DNA of 64,000 nucleotides, from the NCBI RefSeq assembly GCF_003435815.1, contig NZ_QTUV01000011.1:1-64000 (forward strand). The letters run 5' to 3'. The notes below the pieces were generated by a model. The model was not told where the DNA came from. It ran no database searches and was given only the letters and a program-made list of their open reading frames with translations. A program made the translations under genes and the position numbers. This stretch comes from Dorea sp. AM10-31 (GTDB lineage: Bacteria > Bacillota > Clostridia > Lachnospirales > Lachnospiraceae). Shown here piece by piece: positions 15,182-23,921 of the stretch (the stretch's first letter is position 1; each line of letters opens with the position of its first letter).

Positions 15182-15710
15182 TCAGAGAAAGAAGAATCTG
15201 TACGATTTCATCGACAGGTTCTTTCTTTTTTCCTTTTTCCCATTCGATGAATGTATTTAAAAGTGCACCTGCGTAAAAATACAGTTCATAGATAGAACCG
15301 GAGTAATAAGGAGCGACATAAATACGCATATAGTCATTGATGGCATTAATCATAAGGGAGTACAAACCGGCTTTTTCCAATGTCAGAAACAGAGAGGTGT
15401 ACTGATCAAAATAATGCAGTGCCTGACGGATCGATGTCTCACGGCGAAGCATGACAAGGGTAATATCTTTCGGGCAGACTTCCTGATAACCGTCAATGAC
15501 TTCCTGCAGATAGTTGCCGAGAGCTTCGGTTTTATCTTTGAAATAGTGGTAAAAAGTCATGCGGGATACGCCGGCAGTTTTTACAATGTCGGAGATGGTA
15601 ATGGAATCAAAGTCTTTTTTGTAAACAAGAGCAATGATCGCTTCTCCGATACACTGTCGGGTAAAACGTGTCCGCTTTGTATATTTTCTGGAAAATAATT
15701 TTCGTGTCAT
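15171..15710 (-). CDS. TetR/AcrR-family transcriptional regulator
   Basis: A 179-residue repressor. The N-terminal helix-turn-helix (about 12-60) reads RQCIGEAIIALVYKKDFDSITISDIVKTAGVSRMTFYHYFKDK, quoted here by its ends RQCIGEAII and MTFYHYFKDK, the hallmark of TetR proteins; the C-terminal ligand domain is variable, as usual, with a TetR_C-like AGALLNTFIEWEKGKKK. AGGAG precedes the ATG. It is divergent from a DegV-family gene, and a long inverted repeat lies between them, suggesting joint control. Confidence 0.9.
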   Translation of the reverse strand: MTRKLFSRKYTKRTRFTRQCIGEAIIALVYKKDFDSITISDIVKTAGVSRMTFYHYFKDKTEALGNYLQEVIDGYQEVCPKDITLVMLRRETSIRQALHYFDQYTSLFLTLEKAGLYSLMINAINDYMRIYVAPYYSGSIYELYFYAGALLNTFIEWEKGKKKEPVDEIVQILLSLTTD

Positions 15711-15747
15711 GAGAAGGCTCCTTTCTTACACTTTCACGTCTTTTGTA

Positions 15748-15779
15748 AATTGTATCACAGATATGTATGAGATACAATT
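15748..15779. promoter_or_regulatory. Putative TetR operator between tetR-family and degV-family genes
   Basis: AATTGTATC (15748-15756) and GATACAATT (15771-15779) are perfect 9-bp inverted arms separated by 14 bases, lying in the 119-base divergent spacer. The size and position suit a TetR-family dimer or pair of dimers. Confidence 0.6.
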
Positions 15780-15829
15780 AAATGTAGTAATAAAAACTAC
15801 GTGATAAAGATGAAGGGAAATTATTTAGG

Positions 15830-16693
15830 ATGAGCAAGATTGTGATTTTGGCCGAGACGGGTTCGGATATAACAGAAGAAGTGGCGAAAGAATATGGGAT
15901 AAAATTAGTGCCGATGCACGTCTCTTTTGGAAAAGATACGAAGGATGACGGAACATTTCCGGCAGAAGAAATCTATGCGTATTATGAGAAGACCGGTGAG
16001 TTGCCGCGGACAAGTGGAAGCGTACCGGAAGATTTCCGGCGTGTAATCGCAGAAATCAGAGAGGAAGATCCGGAGTGTGAGCTTTTATATCTGGCATATT
16101 CAGCAGTGACAACCTGTTCTTACCAGAGCGCCCAGATTGCAATTGATACAGATGATATTGAAAGAATTGCCTGTGTGGATACAAAACATGTGGCAGCAGG
16201 TCAGTATATGGTGGTGGTTGAAACCGCAAAAGCAATTAAGGCGCATCCGGAGTGGACACTTTCTGAGGCGAAAGAAGCGGCGGAGAAGATTTCAGCAAGT
16301 GTACATATGTGTTTTATACCTGATACATTGAAATTCTTAAGAGCAGGCGGAAGAGTCAGCAATGGTGCGGCAATTGCAGGAGAGTTGTTAAAACTGCATC
16401 CACAGATTGAGATTCTGGATGGATATTTGCAGGCAACGAAGAAGCATCGTGGCAAAATGAAGAAGATTGCAGTAAAAGTAATCCCGGAATATATCAAAGA
16501 ACAGAAACTGGATCTTAGTGAATTGTATCTGATCTGGTCTCCGGGAATGGATGAACATACAAAAGAAATTGCAGAAAATGCCGCAAAAGAGTGTGGCGTG
16601 AAGAAAATCACATGGGTGCGTACCGGGGGTGTGATCACCTGTCACGGAGGTCCGGGAGCATTTGGCGTGGTAGGAATCTGCAGGGAAGGATAA
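15830..16693 (+). CDS. DegV family fatty-acid-binding protein
   Basis: A 287-residue cytosolic protein of the DegV/FakB type, which binds a fatty acid and, as FakB, presents it to the FakA kinase. Family pattern: IVILAETGSDITEEVAKEYGI, VPMHVSFGKDTKDDGTFPAEEIY, PRTSGSVPEDF (TS-x-P site), LAYSAVTTCSYQSAQIA, CVDTKHVAAGQ and LRAGGRVSNGAAIAGELLKLHPQIEI, quoted in pieces. The C-terminus ends with HGGPGAFGVVGICREG. It is transcribed away from a TetR gene with a shared operator. The bound lipid and its kinase partner cannot be told from this window. Confidence 0.9.
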   Translation: MSKIVILAETGSDITEEVAKEYGIKLVPMHVSFGKDTKDDGTFPAEEIYAYYEKTGELPRTSGSVPEDFRRVIAEIREEDPECELLYLAYSAVTTCSYQSAQIAIDTDDIERIACVDTKHVAAGQYMVVVETAKAIKAHPEWTLSEAKEAAEKISASVHMCFIPDTLKFLRAGGRVSNGAAIAGELLKLHPQIEILDGYLQATKKHRGKMKKIAVKVIPEYIKEQKLDLSELYLIWSPGMDEHTKEIAENAAKECGVKKITWVRTGGVITCHGGPGAFGVVGICREG

Positions 16694-16694
16694 T

Positions 16695-16890
16695 ATGACA
16701 TTACAACATTTAAAATATATTCTTGCAGTGGCAGAGAAAGGCTCGATCAGTGAAGCCGCGCGGGAATTGCATATTTCACAACCCAGCCTTTCCAATGCGA
16801 TCAAAGAAGTGGAGAATTAACGTGGCTTTCCGGTATTTACAAGAAACTGTCTTGGAATCGCCTCGACGAAAGAAGGGACTGGGAAAGATT
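16695..16890 (+). pseudogene. LysR-family regulator, truncated and interrupted by a nonsense codon
   Basis: MTLQHLKYILAVAEKGSISEA and the following helix-turn-helix (SQPSLSNAIKEVEN) are a typical LysR N-terminus. Codon 42 is TAA where Glu is expected, and the same frame then continues RGFPVFTRNCLGIASTKEGTG, which is how LysR domains go on (normally ENExGxxLFxR). After about residue 64 the similarity ends at a large inverted repeat. The effector domain is missing, so this is a decayed fragment, not a small gene. It starts two bases after the degV-family stop codon, so it may once have been cotranscribed. Confidence 0.8.
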
Positions 16891-16897
16891 TATCTAT

Positions 16898-16939
16898 AAC
16901 GCTCCTTTTTGTGGTATCGTGGATACAAAAAGGAGCGTT
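16898..16939. repeat. Large inverted repeat after the LysR remnant
   Basis: AACGCTCCTTTTTGT pairs perfectly with ACAAAAAGGAGCGTT around a short loop (with GTATC/GATAC also complementary at the centre). It marks where the LysR similarity ends. It lacks a following T run on the plus strand. The remaining bases up to the MATE gene show only a promoter. Confidence 0.75.
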
Positions 16940-17062
16940 AAAATATGTCGGCGCTTTTAGGAGTGGAGTTTTTTATCGCAACAGTAGGAAATTTTTCACC
17001 TCGGGAAGTTACACCGGCTGGATCATGTGCTGACCGGTTAAAGTGTGAACAAGTGACACTGG

Positions 17063-17091
17063 TTTACAGAAGTAAAACAGAAGTGTTATAC
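17063..17091 (+). promoter_or_regulatory. Promoter of the MATE exporter gene
   Basis: TTTACA (17063-17068), a 17-base spacer and TTATAC (17086-17091), about 47 bases before the start codon. Confidence 0.6.
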
Positions 17092-17137
17092 TTATCGCGG
17101 TATGAGTAATTGAAAATCTAAAGGAGAGGTGAATCAA

Positions 17138-18502
17138 TTGAAAAAGAATAAATATGAGATTGATATGTGCAATGGAACCATTATGGACAAATTGATTTCT
17201 TTTTCTGTGCCGTTAATTTTGTCCGGAATCTTACAGCTTTTGTTTAATGCGGTAGATATTATTGTGGTTGGAAGATTCAGCGGAAGTCAGGCACTGGCAG
17301 CTGTCGGTTCAACAACAGCACTTATCAATATTTTTACGAATTTATTTATCGGAATATCACTTGGGGCAAATGTGCTCGCAGCAAGATTCTATGCAGCACA
17401 AAAAGATAAAGAAATGTCGGAAACGGTACATACAGCGATTATGCTGGCGCTTATAAGCGGTGTAGTAATGCTGTTTGTCGGTATCTTTTTTGCCAGAGGT
17501 GCGTTGGAACTTATGGGAACACCGGATGATGTTATCGGTCAGTCCACTTTATATATGCGGATTTATTTTGCCGGGATGCCATTTTTTATGCTGTATAACT
17601 ATGGTGCGGCGATCCTTCGTGCAGTTGGAGATACAAAGCGGCCATTGTTGTTCCTGATCGTATCAGGTGTTGTCAATGCGTGTCTGAATCTTTTTCTCGT
17701 TATTGCTTTTCATCTGGGCGTTGCCGGAGTGGCAATCGCAACTGTTACTGCGCAGGGAATTTCCTGTGCGCTTGTGCTTCGCTGTCTGCAACGGTCACAG
17801 GCAAGTTATCAGTTACGTTTCAGAGATCTTAAGATCCGTGGCTGCTATGTGCGGCAGATTTTCCAGGTAGGACTGCCGGCGGGAATCCAGAGCACAGTTA
17901 TTAATTTTTCCAACGCATTATTACAATCTTCGGTAAACTCTTTTGGTTCAATTGCAATGGCAGGGTATACAGCAGCCAACAATTTATTTGGATTCCTGTA
18001 TGTGTCAACGAACTCGATCACACAGGCATGCATGAGTTTTACAAGCCAGAATTACGGAGTCGGTAAATGGAAGAGAATGGATCGGGTACTGTTTGACTGT
18101 ATAATCTTATCGGTTGCAGTTATGCTGACTCTTGGCGGTGGAATGTATTTCTTCGGACCGGAGGTACTGAAAATATATACAACGAATCCGCGGGTTATCA
18201 GTTGTGGAATGGAAGTTCTGACTTATACGACACTTACTTATTTTCTGTGTGGTATCATGGATCTCCTTCCGGGAGCCCTTCGTGGTATGGGATATTCATC
18301 TGTGCCGATGATCCTGTCAATCATAGGAACAGTAGGTACGAGAATTGTATGGATCTTTGGAATCTTCCCGAACCATCGTTCACTGGATATTTTATTTATT
18401 TCTTATCCGGTATCATGGATGATAACGATTGTGCTTCAGGTCATCTGTTTTTATTTTGTGCGACGGAAAGTTCATGCACGTCCGGGTGTATCAGAAACGT
18501 AA
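17138..18502 (+). CDS. MATE family efflux transporter
   Basis: A 454-residue multidrug/toxin antiporter with about twelve membrane helices in two homologous halves. The N-terminal half shows ISFSVPLILSGILQLLFNAVDIIVVGRFSGSQALAAVGSTT (quoted by ends ISFSVPLIL and LAAVGSTT), and the second half mirrors it with QVGLPAGIQSTVINFSNALLQ and GYTAANNLFGF, both usual in the MatE fold. TTG at 17138 is favoured as start, since AGGAGAGGTG is then properly spaced; an in-frame GTG at 17129 overlaps the ribosome site. Substrate unknown. It has its own promoter and is followed 37 bases later by an enolase gene. Confidence 0.9.
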   Translation: MKKNKYEIDMCNGTIMDKLISFSVPLILSGILQLLFNAVDIIVVGRFSGSQALAAVGSTTALINIFTNLFIGISLGANVLAARFYAAQKDKEMSETVHTAIMLALISGVVMLFVGIFFARGALELMGTPDDVIGQSTLYMRIYFAGMPFFMLYNYGAAILRAVGDTKRPLLFLIVSGVVNACLNLFLVIAFHLGVAGVAIATVTAQGISCALVLRCLQRSQASYQLRFRDLKIRGCYVRQIFQVGLPAGIQSTVINFSNALLQSSVNSFGSIAMAGYTAANNLFGFLYVSTNSITQACMSFTSQNYGVGKWKRMDRVLFDCIILSVAVMLTLGGGMYFFGPEVLKIYTTNPRVISCGMEVLTYTTLTYFLCGIMDLLPGALRGMGYSSVPMILSIIGTVGTRIVWIFGIFPNHRSLDILFISYPVSWMITIVLQVICFYFVRRKVHARPGVSET

Positions 18503-18539
18503 AACTGGTGCATAATATCCTCTGTAAGGAGGAAAAAAC

Positions 18540-19889
18540 ATGTACAAATATTTACCGATCACGGATTTGTACGCAAGAGAAATCCTGGACTCCAGAGGTA
18601 ATCCGACTGTAGAAGTAGAAGTGCTTGCGGCGGATGAATTTTGTGGCAGGGCGTCTGTGCCGTCCGGTGCATCGACCGGGCGTTATGAGGTCGTGGAACT
18701 AAGGGATGGCAGGCAAAGGGAGAAGAACCTGGAAAAGAAACCGGGAATAAAACATACAAAAGAACGATACGGCGGTATGGGAGTGGAGCTGGCAGTAGAC
18801 CATGTAAATTCCAGAATTGCACCGGCGGTGATTGGGATGAATGTTTTTGATCAGGCAGCAGTCGATGAGATGCTGAAAAAACTGGACGGAACGAAAGATA
18901 AATCCAATCTGGGAGCCAATGCAATGCTTGGAGTATCCATGGCAGTTGCAAGAGCGGCTGCAAATTCACTTGGCATACCGCTGTATTCATATCTGGGCGG
19001 TGTAAATGTGAAGATGCTTCCGGTTCCGATGATGAATATTATGAATGGGGGAAAACATGCCGACAATACGATCGATATCCAGGAATTTATGATCGTACCA
19101 TCTGGAGCAGAGACATATAAGGAAGGACTAAGGATGTGTGCGGAAGTATATCAGATGCTGAAAAAGATCCTGAAAGAAGAAGGATTAAGCACTGCGGTCG
19201 GTGACGAAGGCGGGTTTGCACCGAATCTTCCGGATGCCGGGACCGTGTTGGAATGGATGGAAAAAGCAGTGCGGCGTGCCGGATATGAACCGGGACAGCA
19301 TATTACGTTTGCACTGGATGTGGCAGCGAGCGAACTGTATGATTCTACTTTTCAGAAGTATGTATTTGAAGGAGAAGGAAAGATGCAGGGGAAACCTTGC
19401 GTCCGGTCATCTGAGGAACTCATTGATTATTACGAAGAGCTTCTGGAACGTTTTCCGATTGTATCACTGGAAGATCCGCTGGACGAAGAAGATTGGGATG
19501 GCTGGGAACTGATTACGACAAGGCTTGGGCTTCATACACAGCTTGTGGGGGACGACTTGTTTGTGACAAATACGAAGAGGCTGAAAAAAGGAATCAGGAA
19601 AAAAGTTGCAAATGCGATTCTGATCAAAGTAAATCAGATCGGGACGCTAACAGAAGCGTTTGATGCGATTGAACTGGCAAAGCGCGCCGGATATCAGATA
19701 ATCATATCACACCGATCAGGAGAAACTGCGGACACGATGATCGCAGATATTGCGGTTGCATTTCAGGCAGGACAGATTAAAACCGGAGCACCGTGCAGAA
19801 TGGAGCGGGTAGAAAAATATAACCAGTTACTGCGGATTGAGGAACGGCTGGGAGAGATTGCACAGTATCCTACAAAAACGCGGAATTAA
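18540..19889 (+). CDS. eno: Enolase with an inserted loop
   Basis: A 449-residue cytosolic enzyme interconverting 2-phosphoglycerate and phosphoenolpyruvate. Conserved features: [36 protein letters not shown] with the catalytic Glu, metal ligands in [24 protein letters not shown] and [10 protein letters not shown], the catalytic Lys in [11 protein letters not shown], and [20 protein letters not shown]. Relative to typical enolases (about 430 residues) there are about 15 extra residues between ELRDG and YGGMGV (residues 58-76, basic and Glu-rich). All catalytic residues are kept, so it should be active. It may be an additional paralogue, since it sits apart from other glycolytic genes. Confidence 0.93.
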   Translation: MYKYLPITDLYAREILDSRGNPTVEVEVLAADEFCGRASVPSGASTGRYEVVELRDGRQREKNLEKKPGIKHTKERYGGMGVELAVDHVNSRIAPAVIGMNVFDQAAVDEMLKKLDGTKDKSNLGANAMLGVSMAVARAAANSLGIPLYSYLGGVNVKMLPVPMMNIMNGGKHADNTIDIQEFMIVPSGAETYKEGLRMCAEVYQMLKKILKEEGLSTAVGDEGGFAPNLPDAGTVLEWMEKAVRRAGYEPGQHITFALDVAASELYDSTFQKYVFEGEGKMQGKPCVRSSEELIDYYEELLERFPIVSLEDPLDEEDWDGWELITTRLGLHTQLVGDDLFVTNTKRLKKGIRKKVANAILIKVNQIGTLTEAFDAIELAKRAGYQIIISHRSGETADTMIADIAVAFQAGQIKTGAPCRMERVEKYNQLLRIEERLGEIAQYPTKTRN

Positions 19890-19975
19890 TCACAGGGAAA
19901 CCGGAAAATAAAGCTTGCGAATCTACCGCCTCTATGATAAAATATACATGGTTTATCCGCAGGAGGTGTAAAGGG

Positions 19976-20221
19976 ATGGATATTTTAAAAACGATTTTAA
20001 TGATTATATTTGCAATAGATTGTATCGCATTATCAGCTATCGTGTTGATGCAGGAAGGTAAGACACAGGGACTTGGTTCCATCGGAGGTATGTCAACAGA
20101 CACATACTGGGGACAGAACAAGGGACGTTCTATGGAAGGAGCACTTGTAAGAGGTACAAAGATGCTTGCGATTCTTTTTATTGTGCTGGCAGCAGTGTTG
20201 AATTTAAAAGTATTTGCGTAG
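19976..20221 (+). CDS. secG: Preprotein translocase subunit SecG
   Basis: An 81-residue membrane protein, the accessory subunit of the SecYEG channel. It has two hydrophobic helices (about 2-22 and 57-79) joined by the conserved polar loop VLMQEGKTQGLGSIGG and NKGRSMEGALVRGT. AGGAGG lies nine bases before the chosen ATG; the longer upstream reading has no ribosome site. It is followed by a terminator and then rnr-smpB, the conserved secG-rnr-smpB order of Firmicutes. Confidence 0.93.
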   Translation: MDILKTILMIIFAIDCIALSAIVLMQEGKTQGLGSIGGMSTDTYWGQNKGRSMEGALVRGTKMLAILFIVLAAVLNLKVFA

Positions 20222-20248
20222 ATTGCAGATGATGAGAATGAATGGGTA

Positions 20249-20277
20249 GGGCACTCCTGTATGGGGGTGCCTTTTTT
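20249..20277 (+). terminator. Terminator or attenuator between secG and rnr
   Basis: GGCACTCC and GGGGGTGCC can pair around a short loop, followed by six T. With rnr starting only 37 bases later, partial readthrough is likely. Confidence 0.78.
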
Positions 20278-20313
20278 CTAATATTAAATGGATTTATGGA
20301 GGATTTGTAAGAC

Positions 20314-22461
20314 GTGGATAAAACATTTGAAAAAAGAAAAAAGGTTGTGCACGATCTGATCTGTGACGATTTGTATACACCTATGAAATTTAAAGAACTT
20401 GCAGTCCTTCTGCAAGTTGCAAAAGAGGACAGAGATGCTCTTCGTATGATTCTGGAAGAGCTGGAAGAAGAAGGAAAAATATATCTTTCCAAGCGTGGGA
20501 AATACTGCAAAGGAGAGGCGAAGAAACTGACAGGAAGATACCGTGCTAATCAGCGTGGCTTCGGCTTCGTTGTAGTAGAAGACGATCCGGACGATACGTT
20601 TATCGCTGAGGAGAATGCAGGTGGTGCGCTGGACGGCGATGTGGTTGAGTTTACGATTATCCGTTCTCCACAGGGGCGAAGTAAGGAAGGCAAGATCACA
20701 AAAGTTCTGGAGCATGAGCTTAAGACCGTCGTAGGGCTTTATCATAAGCGTAAAGGAAAAAGCTATGGATTTGTGCTTCCGGATAATTTGAAGATATTAA
20801 AGGATATATTTGTACCGGCGGAAAAGGATAAAAGTGCATTGGATGGACAGAAGGTTGTCGTGAAGCTTACTTCCTACGGGGATGACAGACATAAACCGGA
20901 AGGAGAGATTACAGAAGTTCTTGGCTATGCAAATGAGCCGGGAACAGATATTTTGTCGATCGCCAAAGGCTACAATCTGCCGACAGAATTTCCGGAGAAA
21001 GTGCTGAACCAGGCAGAGCGCGTGGCTAAGCCGGTCAGTGAGGCAGACCGCGTGGGGCGCAAGGACTTAAGAAACTGGCAGATGGTTACCATTGACGGAG
21101 AAGATGCGAAAGATTTGGATGATGCAGTTTCGCTTGTAAAAGAAGGAGAGAATTATATTCTCGGCGTTCACATTGCAGATGTGACAAATTATGTGCAGGA
21201 GAACAGTGCGCTGGATCGAGAAGCCTTGAAGCGTGGAACAAGTGTATATCTGGCAGACCGTGTGATACCGATGCTTCCACAGACATTGTCCAATGGGATC
21301 TGTTCGCTGAATGCAGGAGAAGACAGACTGGCACTGAGCTGTATTATGACAGTCAGCTCGAAGGGTGTTGTGATTGATCACGAAATCACTGAGACGGTGA
21401 TCCATGTAGACCGGAGAATGAGTTATACCAGTGTAAATAAGATCCTGACAGAAGAGGACGAGGAAGAGTGCAGGAAATACGAAGAACTGGTCCCGATGTT
21501 CAGACAGATGGAAACGTTATCGGGAATCTTAAGAGCACACAGAAAACAGCGTGGAGCGATTGATTTTGATTTTCCGGAAGCAAAAGTAATTCTGGATGAA
21601 AAAGGCAGGCCGGTTGAGATTCGTGCATATGAGAGAAATGTGGCTACGAAGCTGATTGAGGATTTCATGCTGCTGGCAAATGAAACAGTGGCAGAAGACT
21701 ATTACTGGCAGGAGCTGCCATTTGTATACCGTGTGCACGAAGCACCGGATGAGGAAAAGATGCAGGCACTTGCGCTGTTTATCAATAATTTTGGATATTC
21801 CATGCATCTTGGCATAAATGAAATTCGACCAAAAGAAATACAAAAGTTGCTTGGCAAAGTTGAAGGCACACCGGAAGAGCCACTGATCAGCCGTCTGGCA
21901 TTAAGGTCTATGAAACAGGCAAAATATACACCGGAAAATGCCGGACATTTCGGGCTGGCAGCTTCCTATTATACACATTTTACGTCACCGATAAGGCGAT
22001 ATCCGGATCTTCAGATCCACCGGATCATCAAGGATAATTTAAGAGGCAGGATGACACCGGAAAAACGTACACATTATGAAGCAATCCTTGAAGAAGTGAC
22101 AAAACAGTCCAGTGAAATGGAACGAAGAGCGGAAGAGGCAGAACGCGAGACAGTCAAGTTGAAAAAGACGGAATACATGGAAAAACATATCGGAGAATAT
22201 TTTGAAGGTGTGATTTCCGGTATTACGAAATGGGGCGTGTATGTAGAACTGGAGAATACGATAGAGGGATTGGTACATGTCGTAAACATGACAGACGATC
22301 ATTATGAGTATTATGAAGAACGGCATGAGATGGTCGGCATGCATACAGGAAAGACTTATAAGTTGGGACAGCGTGTGAGAATCTGTGTACTGGATACAGA
22401 CAGATTCTTACGGACAATCGATTTCAAATTTGCAAGGGAAAGGGAAAAACAGGATGGCTAA
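20314..22461 (+). CDS. rnr: Ribonuclease R
   Basis: A 715-residue 3'-to-5' exoribonuclease acting on structured RNA and, with SmpB/tmRNA, on defective messages. Order of domains: N-terminal helix-turn-helix-like region (1-65), two cold-shock domains (about 70-220), the RNB catalytic domain starting near [26 protein letters not shown] (quoted by its ends) with the Asp cluster DAKDLDDA, and a C-terminal S1 domain ([28 protein letters not shown]). The start is GTG after TGGAGG. The C-terminus is short, lacking a long basic tail. Its stop overlaps the smpB start by eight bases. Confidence 0.95.
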   Translation: MDKTFEKRKKVVHDLICDDLYTPMKFKELAVLLQVAKEDRDALRMILEELEEEGKIYLSKRGKYCKGEAKKLTGRYRANQRGFGFVVVEDDPDDTFIAEENAGGALDGDVVEFTIIRSPQGRSKEGKITKVLEHELKTVVGLYHKRKGKSYGFVLPDNLKILKDIFVPAEKDKSALDGQKVVVKLTSYGDDRHKPEGEITEVLGYANEPGTDILSIAKGYNLPTEFPEKVLNQAERVAKPVSEADRVGRKDLRNWQMVTIDGEDAKDLDDAVSLVKEGENYILGVHIADVTNYVQENSALDREALKRGTSVYLADRVIPMLPQTLSNGICSLNAGEDRLALSCIMTVSSKGVVIDHEITETVIHVDRRMSYTSVNKILTEEDEEECRKYEELVPMFRQMETLSGILRAHRKQRGAIDFDFPEAKVILDEKGRPVEIRAYERNVATKLIEDFMLLANETVAEDYYWQELPFVYRVHEAPDEEKMQALALFINNFGYSMHLGINEIRPKEIQKLLGKVEGTPEEPLISRLALRSMKQAKYTPENAGHFGLAASYYTHFTSPIRRYPDLQIHRIIKDNLRGRMTPEKRTHYEAILEEVTKQSSEMERRAEEAERETVKLKKTEYMEKHIGEYFEGVISGITKWGVYVELENTIEGLVHVVNMTDDHYEYYEERHEMVGMHTGKTYKLGQRVRICVLDTDRFLRTIDFKFAREREKQDG

Positions 22462-22924
22462 GACAAATGGCAAGATGATTGCCAATAATAAAAAAGCATA
22501 CCATGATTATTTTATATTAGAGAATTTTGAAACAGGAATTGCGCTTCATGGAACAGAAGTAAAGTCCCTGCGTATGGGAAAATGCAGTATCAAAGAATCC
22601 TTTATCCGTATTGAAAACGGAGAAGTGTTCATTTACGGCATGCATATCAGTCCATATGAGAAGGGAAATATTTTTAATAAAGATCCGCTTCGTGTACGAA
22701 AACTTCTGATGCACAAATCAGAGATCAATAAACTGATCGGTAAGACAAAAGAAAAAGGAATGGCGATCGTGCCGCTCAAAGTTTACTTCAAAGGCAGTCT
22801 TGTAAAAGTAGAAATCGGTCTTGCCAAAGGTAAGAAACTGTACGACAAACGACAGGATATTGCGAAGAAAGACCAGAAGAGAGAAGCGCAGAGAGATTTC
22901 AAAGTGCGGAATCTTCGCGTATAG
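22454..22924 (+). CDS. smpB: SsrA-binding protein SmpB
   Basis: A 156-residue small basic RNA-binding protein that carries tmRNA to stalled ribosomes. Clear family motifs: [46 protein letters not shown]-like [16 protein letters not shown], and the C-terminal [20 protein letters not shown] that inserts into the ribosomal A site path. It begins within the last codons of rnr, so the pair is translationally coupled. No tmRNA gene was found directly downstream. Confidence 0.96.
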   Translation: MAKTNGKMIANNKKAYHDYFILENFETGIALHGTEVKSLRMGKCSIKESFIRIENGEVFIYGMHISPYEKGNIFNKDPLRVRKLLMHKSEINKLIGKTKEKGMAIVPLKVYFKGSLVKVEIGLAKGKKLYDKRQDIAKKDQKREAQRDFKVRNLRV

Positions 22925-22946
22925 TGCACGAAAGGGAGGAACACGA

Positions 22947-23186
22947 ATGGTACCGGTAAAAAAAGAAGATTTACGGAAAATGGTAACACAGAAGACGCTG
23001 GATATTTACGAAGATCTGACACCGCAGCTCATCCAGCTCATCGATCAGACGAAGCATGATGATTCTCTTTCAGAGGCACAGAAACAGGATGAGATTTCTC
23101 TTCATATGATGGGATATATCAAGTCCTGCACGAATGAGATCATTATTGAAGTACTTGCGGAGATCCTTGGAATACAGGAAGATTAA
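22947..23186 (+). CDS. Conserved-looking small protein of unknown function
   Basis: A 79-residue soluble, helical protein (MVPVKKEDLRKMVTQKTLDI, then alternating acidic and hydrophobic segments and a C-terminal IIEVLAEILGIQED). No known domain is recognised. It has a strong GGGAGGA ribosome site seven bases before ATG and fills the gap between smpB and the two-component genes, which argues that it is real. An upstream in-frame extension overlaps smpB and has no ribosome site. Function unknown. Confidence 0.7.
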   Translation: MVPVKKEDLRKMVTQKTLDIYEDLTPQLIQLIDQTKHDDSLSEAQKQDEISLHMMGYIKSCTNEIIIEVLAEILGIQED

Positions 23187-23243
23187 TTCACAGAACAGAC
23201 AAACTTTTTTGGTAGTATAAGATACAAAGAAGGAGGGCTTTTG

Positions 23244-23921
23244 ATGGATAAGATCAAAATACTGGTAGTAGATGATGAGAGCAGGATGAGGAAGCTTGTA
23301 AAAGACTTTCTTGAAAGAGAAGGATTTGAAGTACTCGAAGCCGGAGACGGAATGGAAGCGATGGAGATTTTCTATGAAGAGAAAGAGATTGCTCTGATTA
23401 TTCTGGATGTGATGATGCCGAAGATGGATGGATGGCAGGTATGCCGGGAAGTAAGACAGAGTTCCAAAGTGCCGATTATTATGCTGACAGCAAGATCGGA
23501 AGAGCGGGATGAACTGCAGGGATTTGATCTCGGGATTGATGAATATATTTCCAAACCGTTCAGTCCGAAGATCCTCGTTGCCCGTGTAGAAGCGGTACTT
23601 CGCAGAACACATGGTATAGATGCTTCTTCTGTAATGGATGCAGGCGGAATTGAGATTGATAAATCGGCACATATGGTCAAGATCGATGGCAAAGAGATCG
23701 ACCTGAGTTTCAAAGAATTTGAATTACTTACTTATTTTGTAGAAAATCAGGGAATTGCGTTGTCCAGAGAGAAAATCCTGAACAATGTGTGGAATTATGA
23801 TTATTTCGGAGATGCAAGAACGATTGATACGCATGTAAAGAAACTTCGGAATAAATTAGGCGACAAAGGTAATTATATCAAAACCATCTGGGGTATGGGC
23901 TACAAATTCGAGGTGGAATAG
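23244..23921 (+). CDS. OmpR/PhoB-family response regulator
   Basis: A 225-residue cytosolic DNA-binding regulator. The receiver domain (about 3-118) has the acidic pair in VVDDES, the phosphoacceptor Asp55 in LDVMMPKMDGW, Thr in MLTARSE and Lys in SKPFSP. The C-terminal winged helix (about 130-225) has ELLTYFVENQGIALSREKIL and RTIDTHVKKLRNKLGDKG. ATG at 23244 follows AGGAGG by seven bases; a TTG three bases earlier is less likely. The sensor kinase gene begins directly at the next base after its stop. Confidence 0.95.
   Translation: MDKIKILVVDDESRMRKLVKDFLEREGFEVLEAGDGMEAMEIFYEEKEIALIILDVMMPKMDGWQVCREVRQSSKVPIIMLTARSEERDELQGFDLGIDEYISKPFSPKILVARVEAVLRRTHGIDASSVMDAGGIEIDKSAHMVKIDGKEIDLSFKEFELLTYFVENQGIALSREKILNNVWNYDYFGDARTIDTHVKKLRNKLGDKGNYIKTIWGMGYKFEVE

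Noticed and set aside
16945..17109. 54-codon ORF starting MSALLGVEFF between the LysR remnant and the MATE gene
   Set aside because: No ribosome site, no recognisable family, it contains the MATE promoter and follows a pseudogene and inverted repeat; it is most likely chance or decayed sequence.
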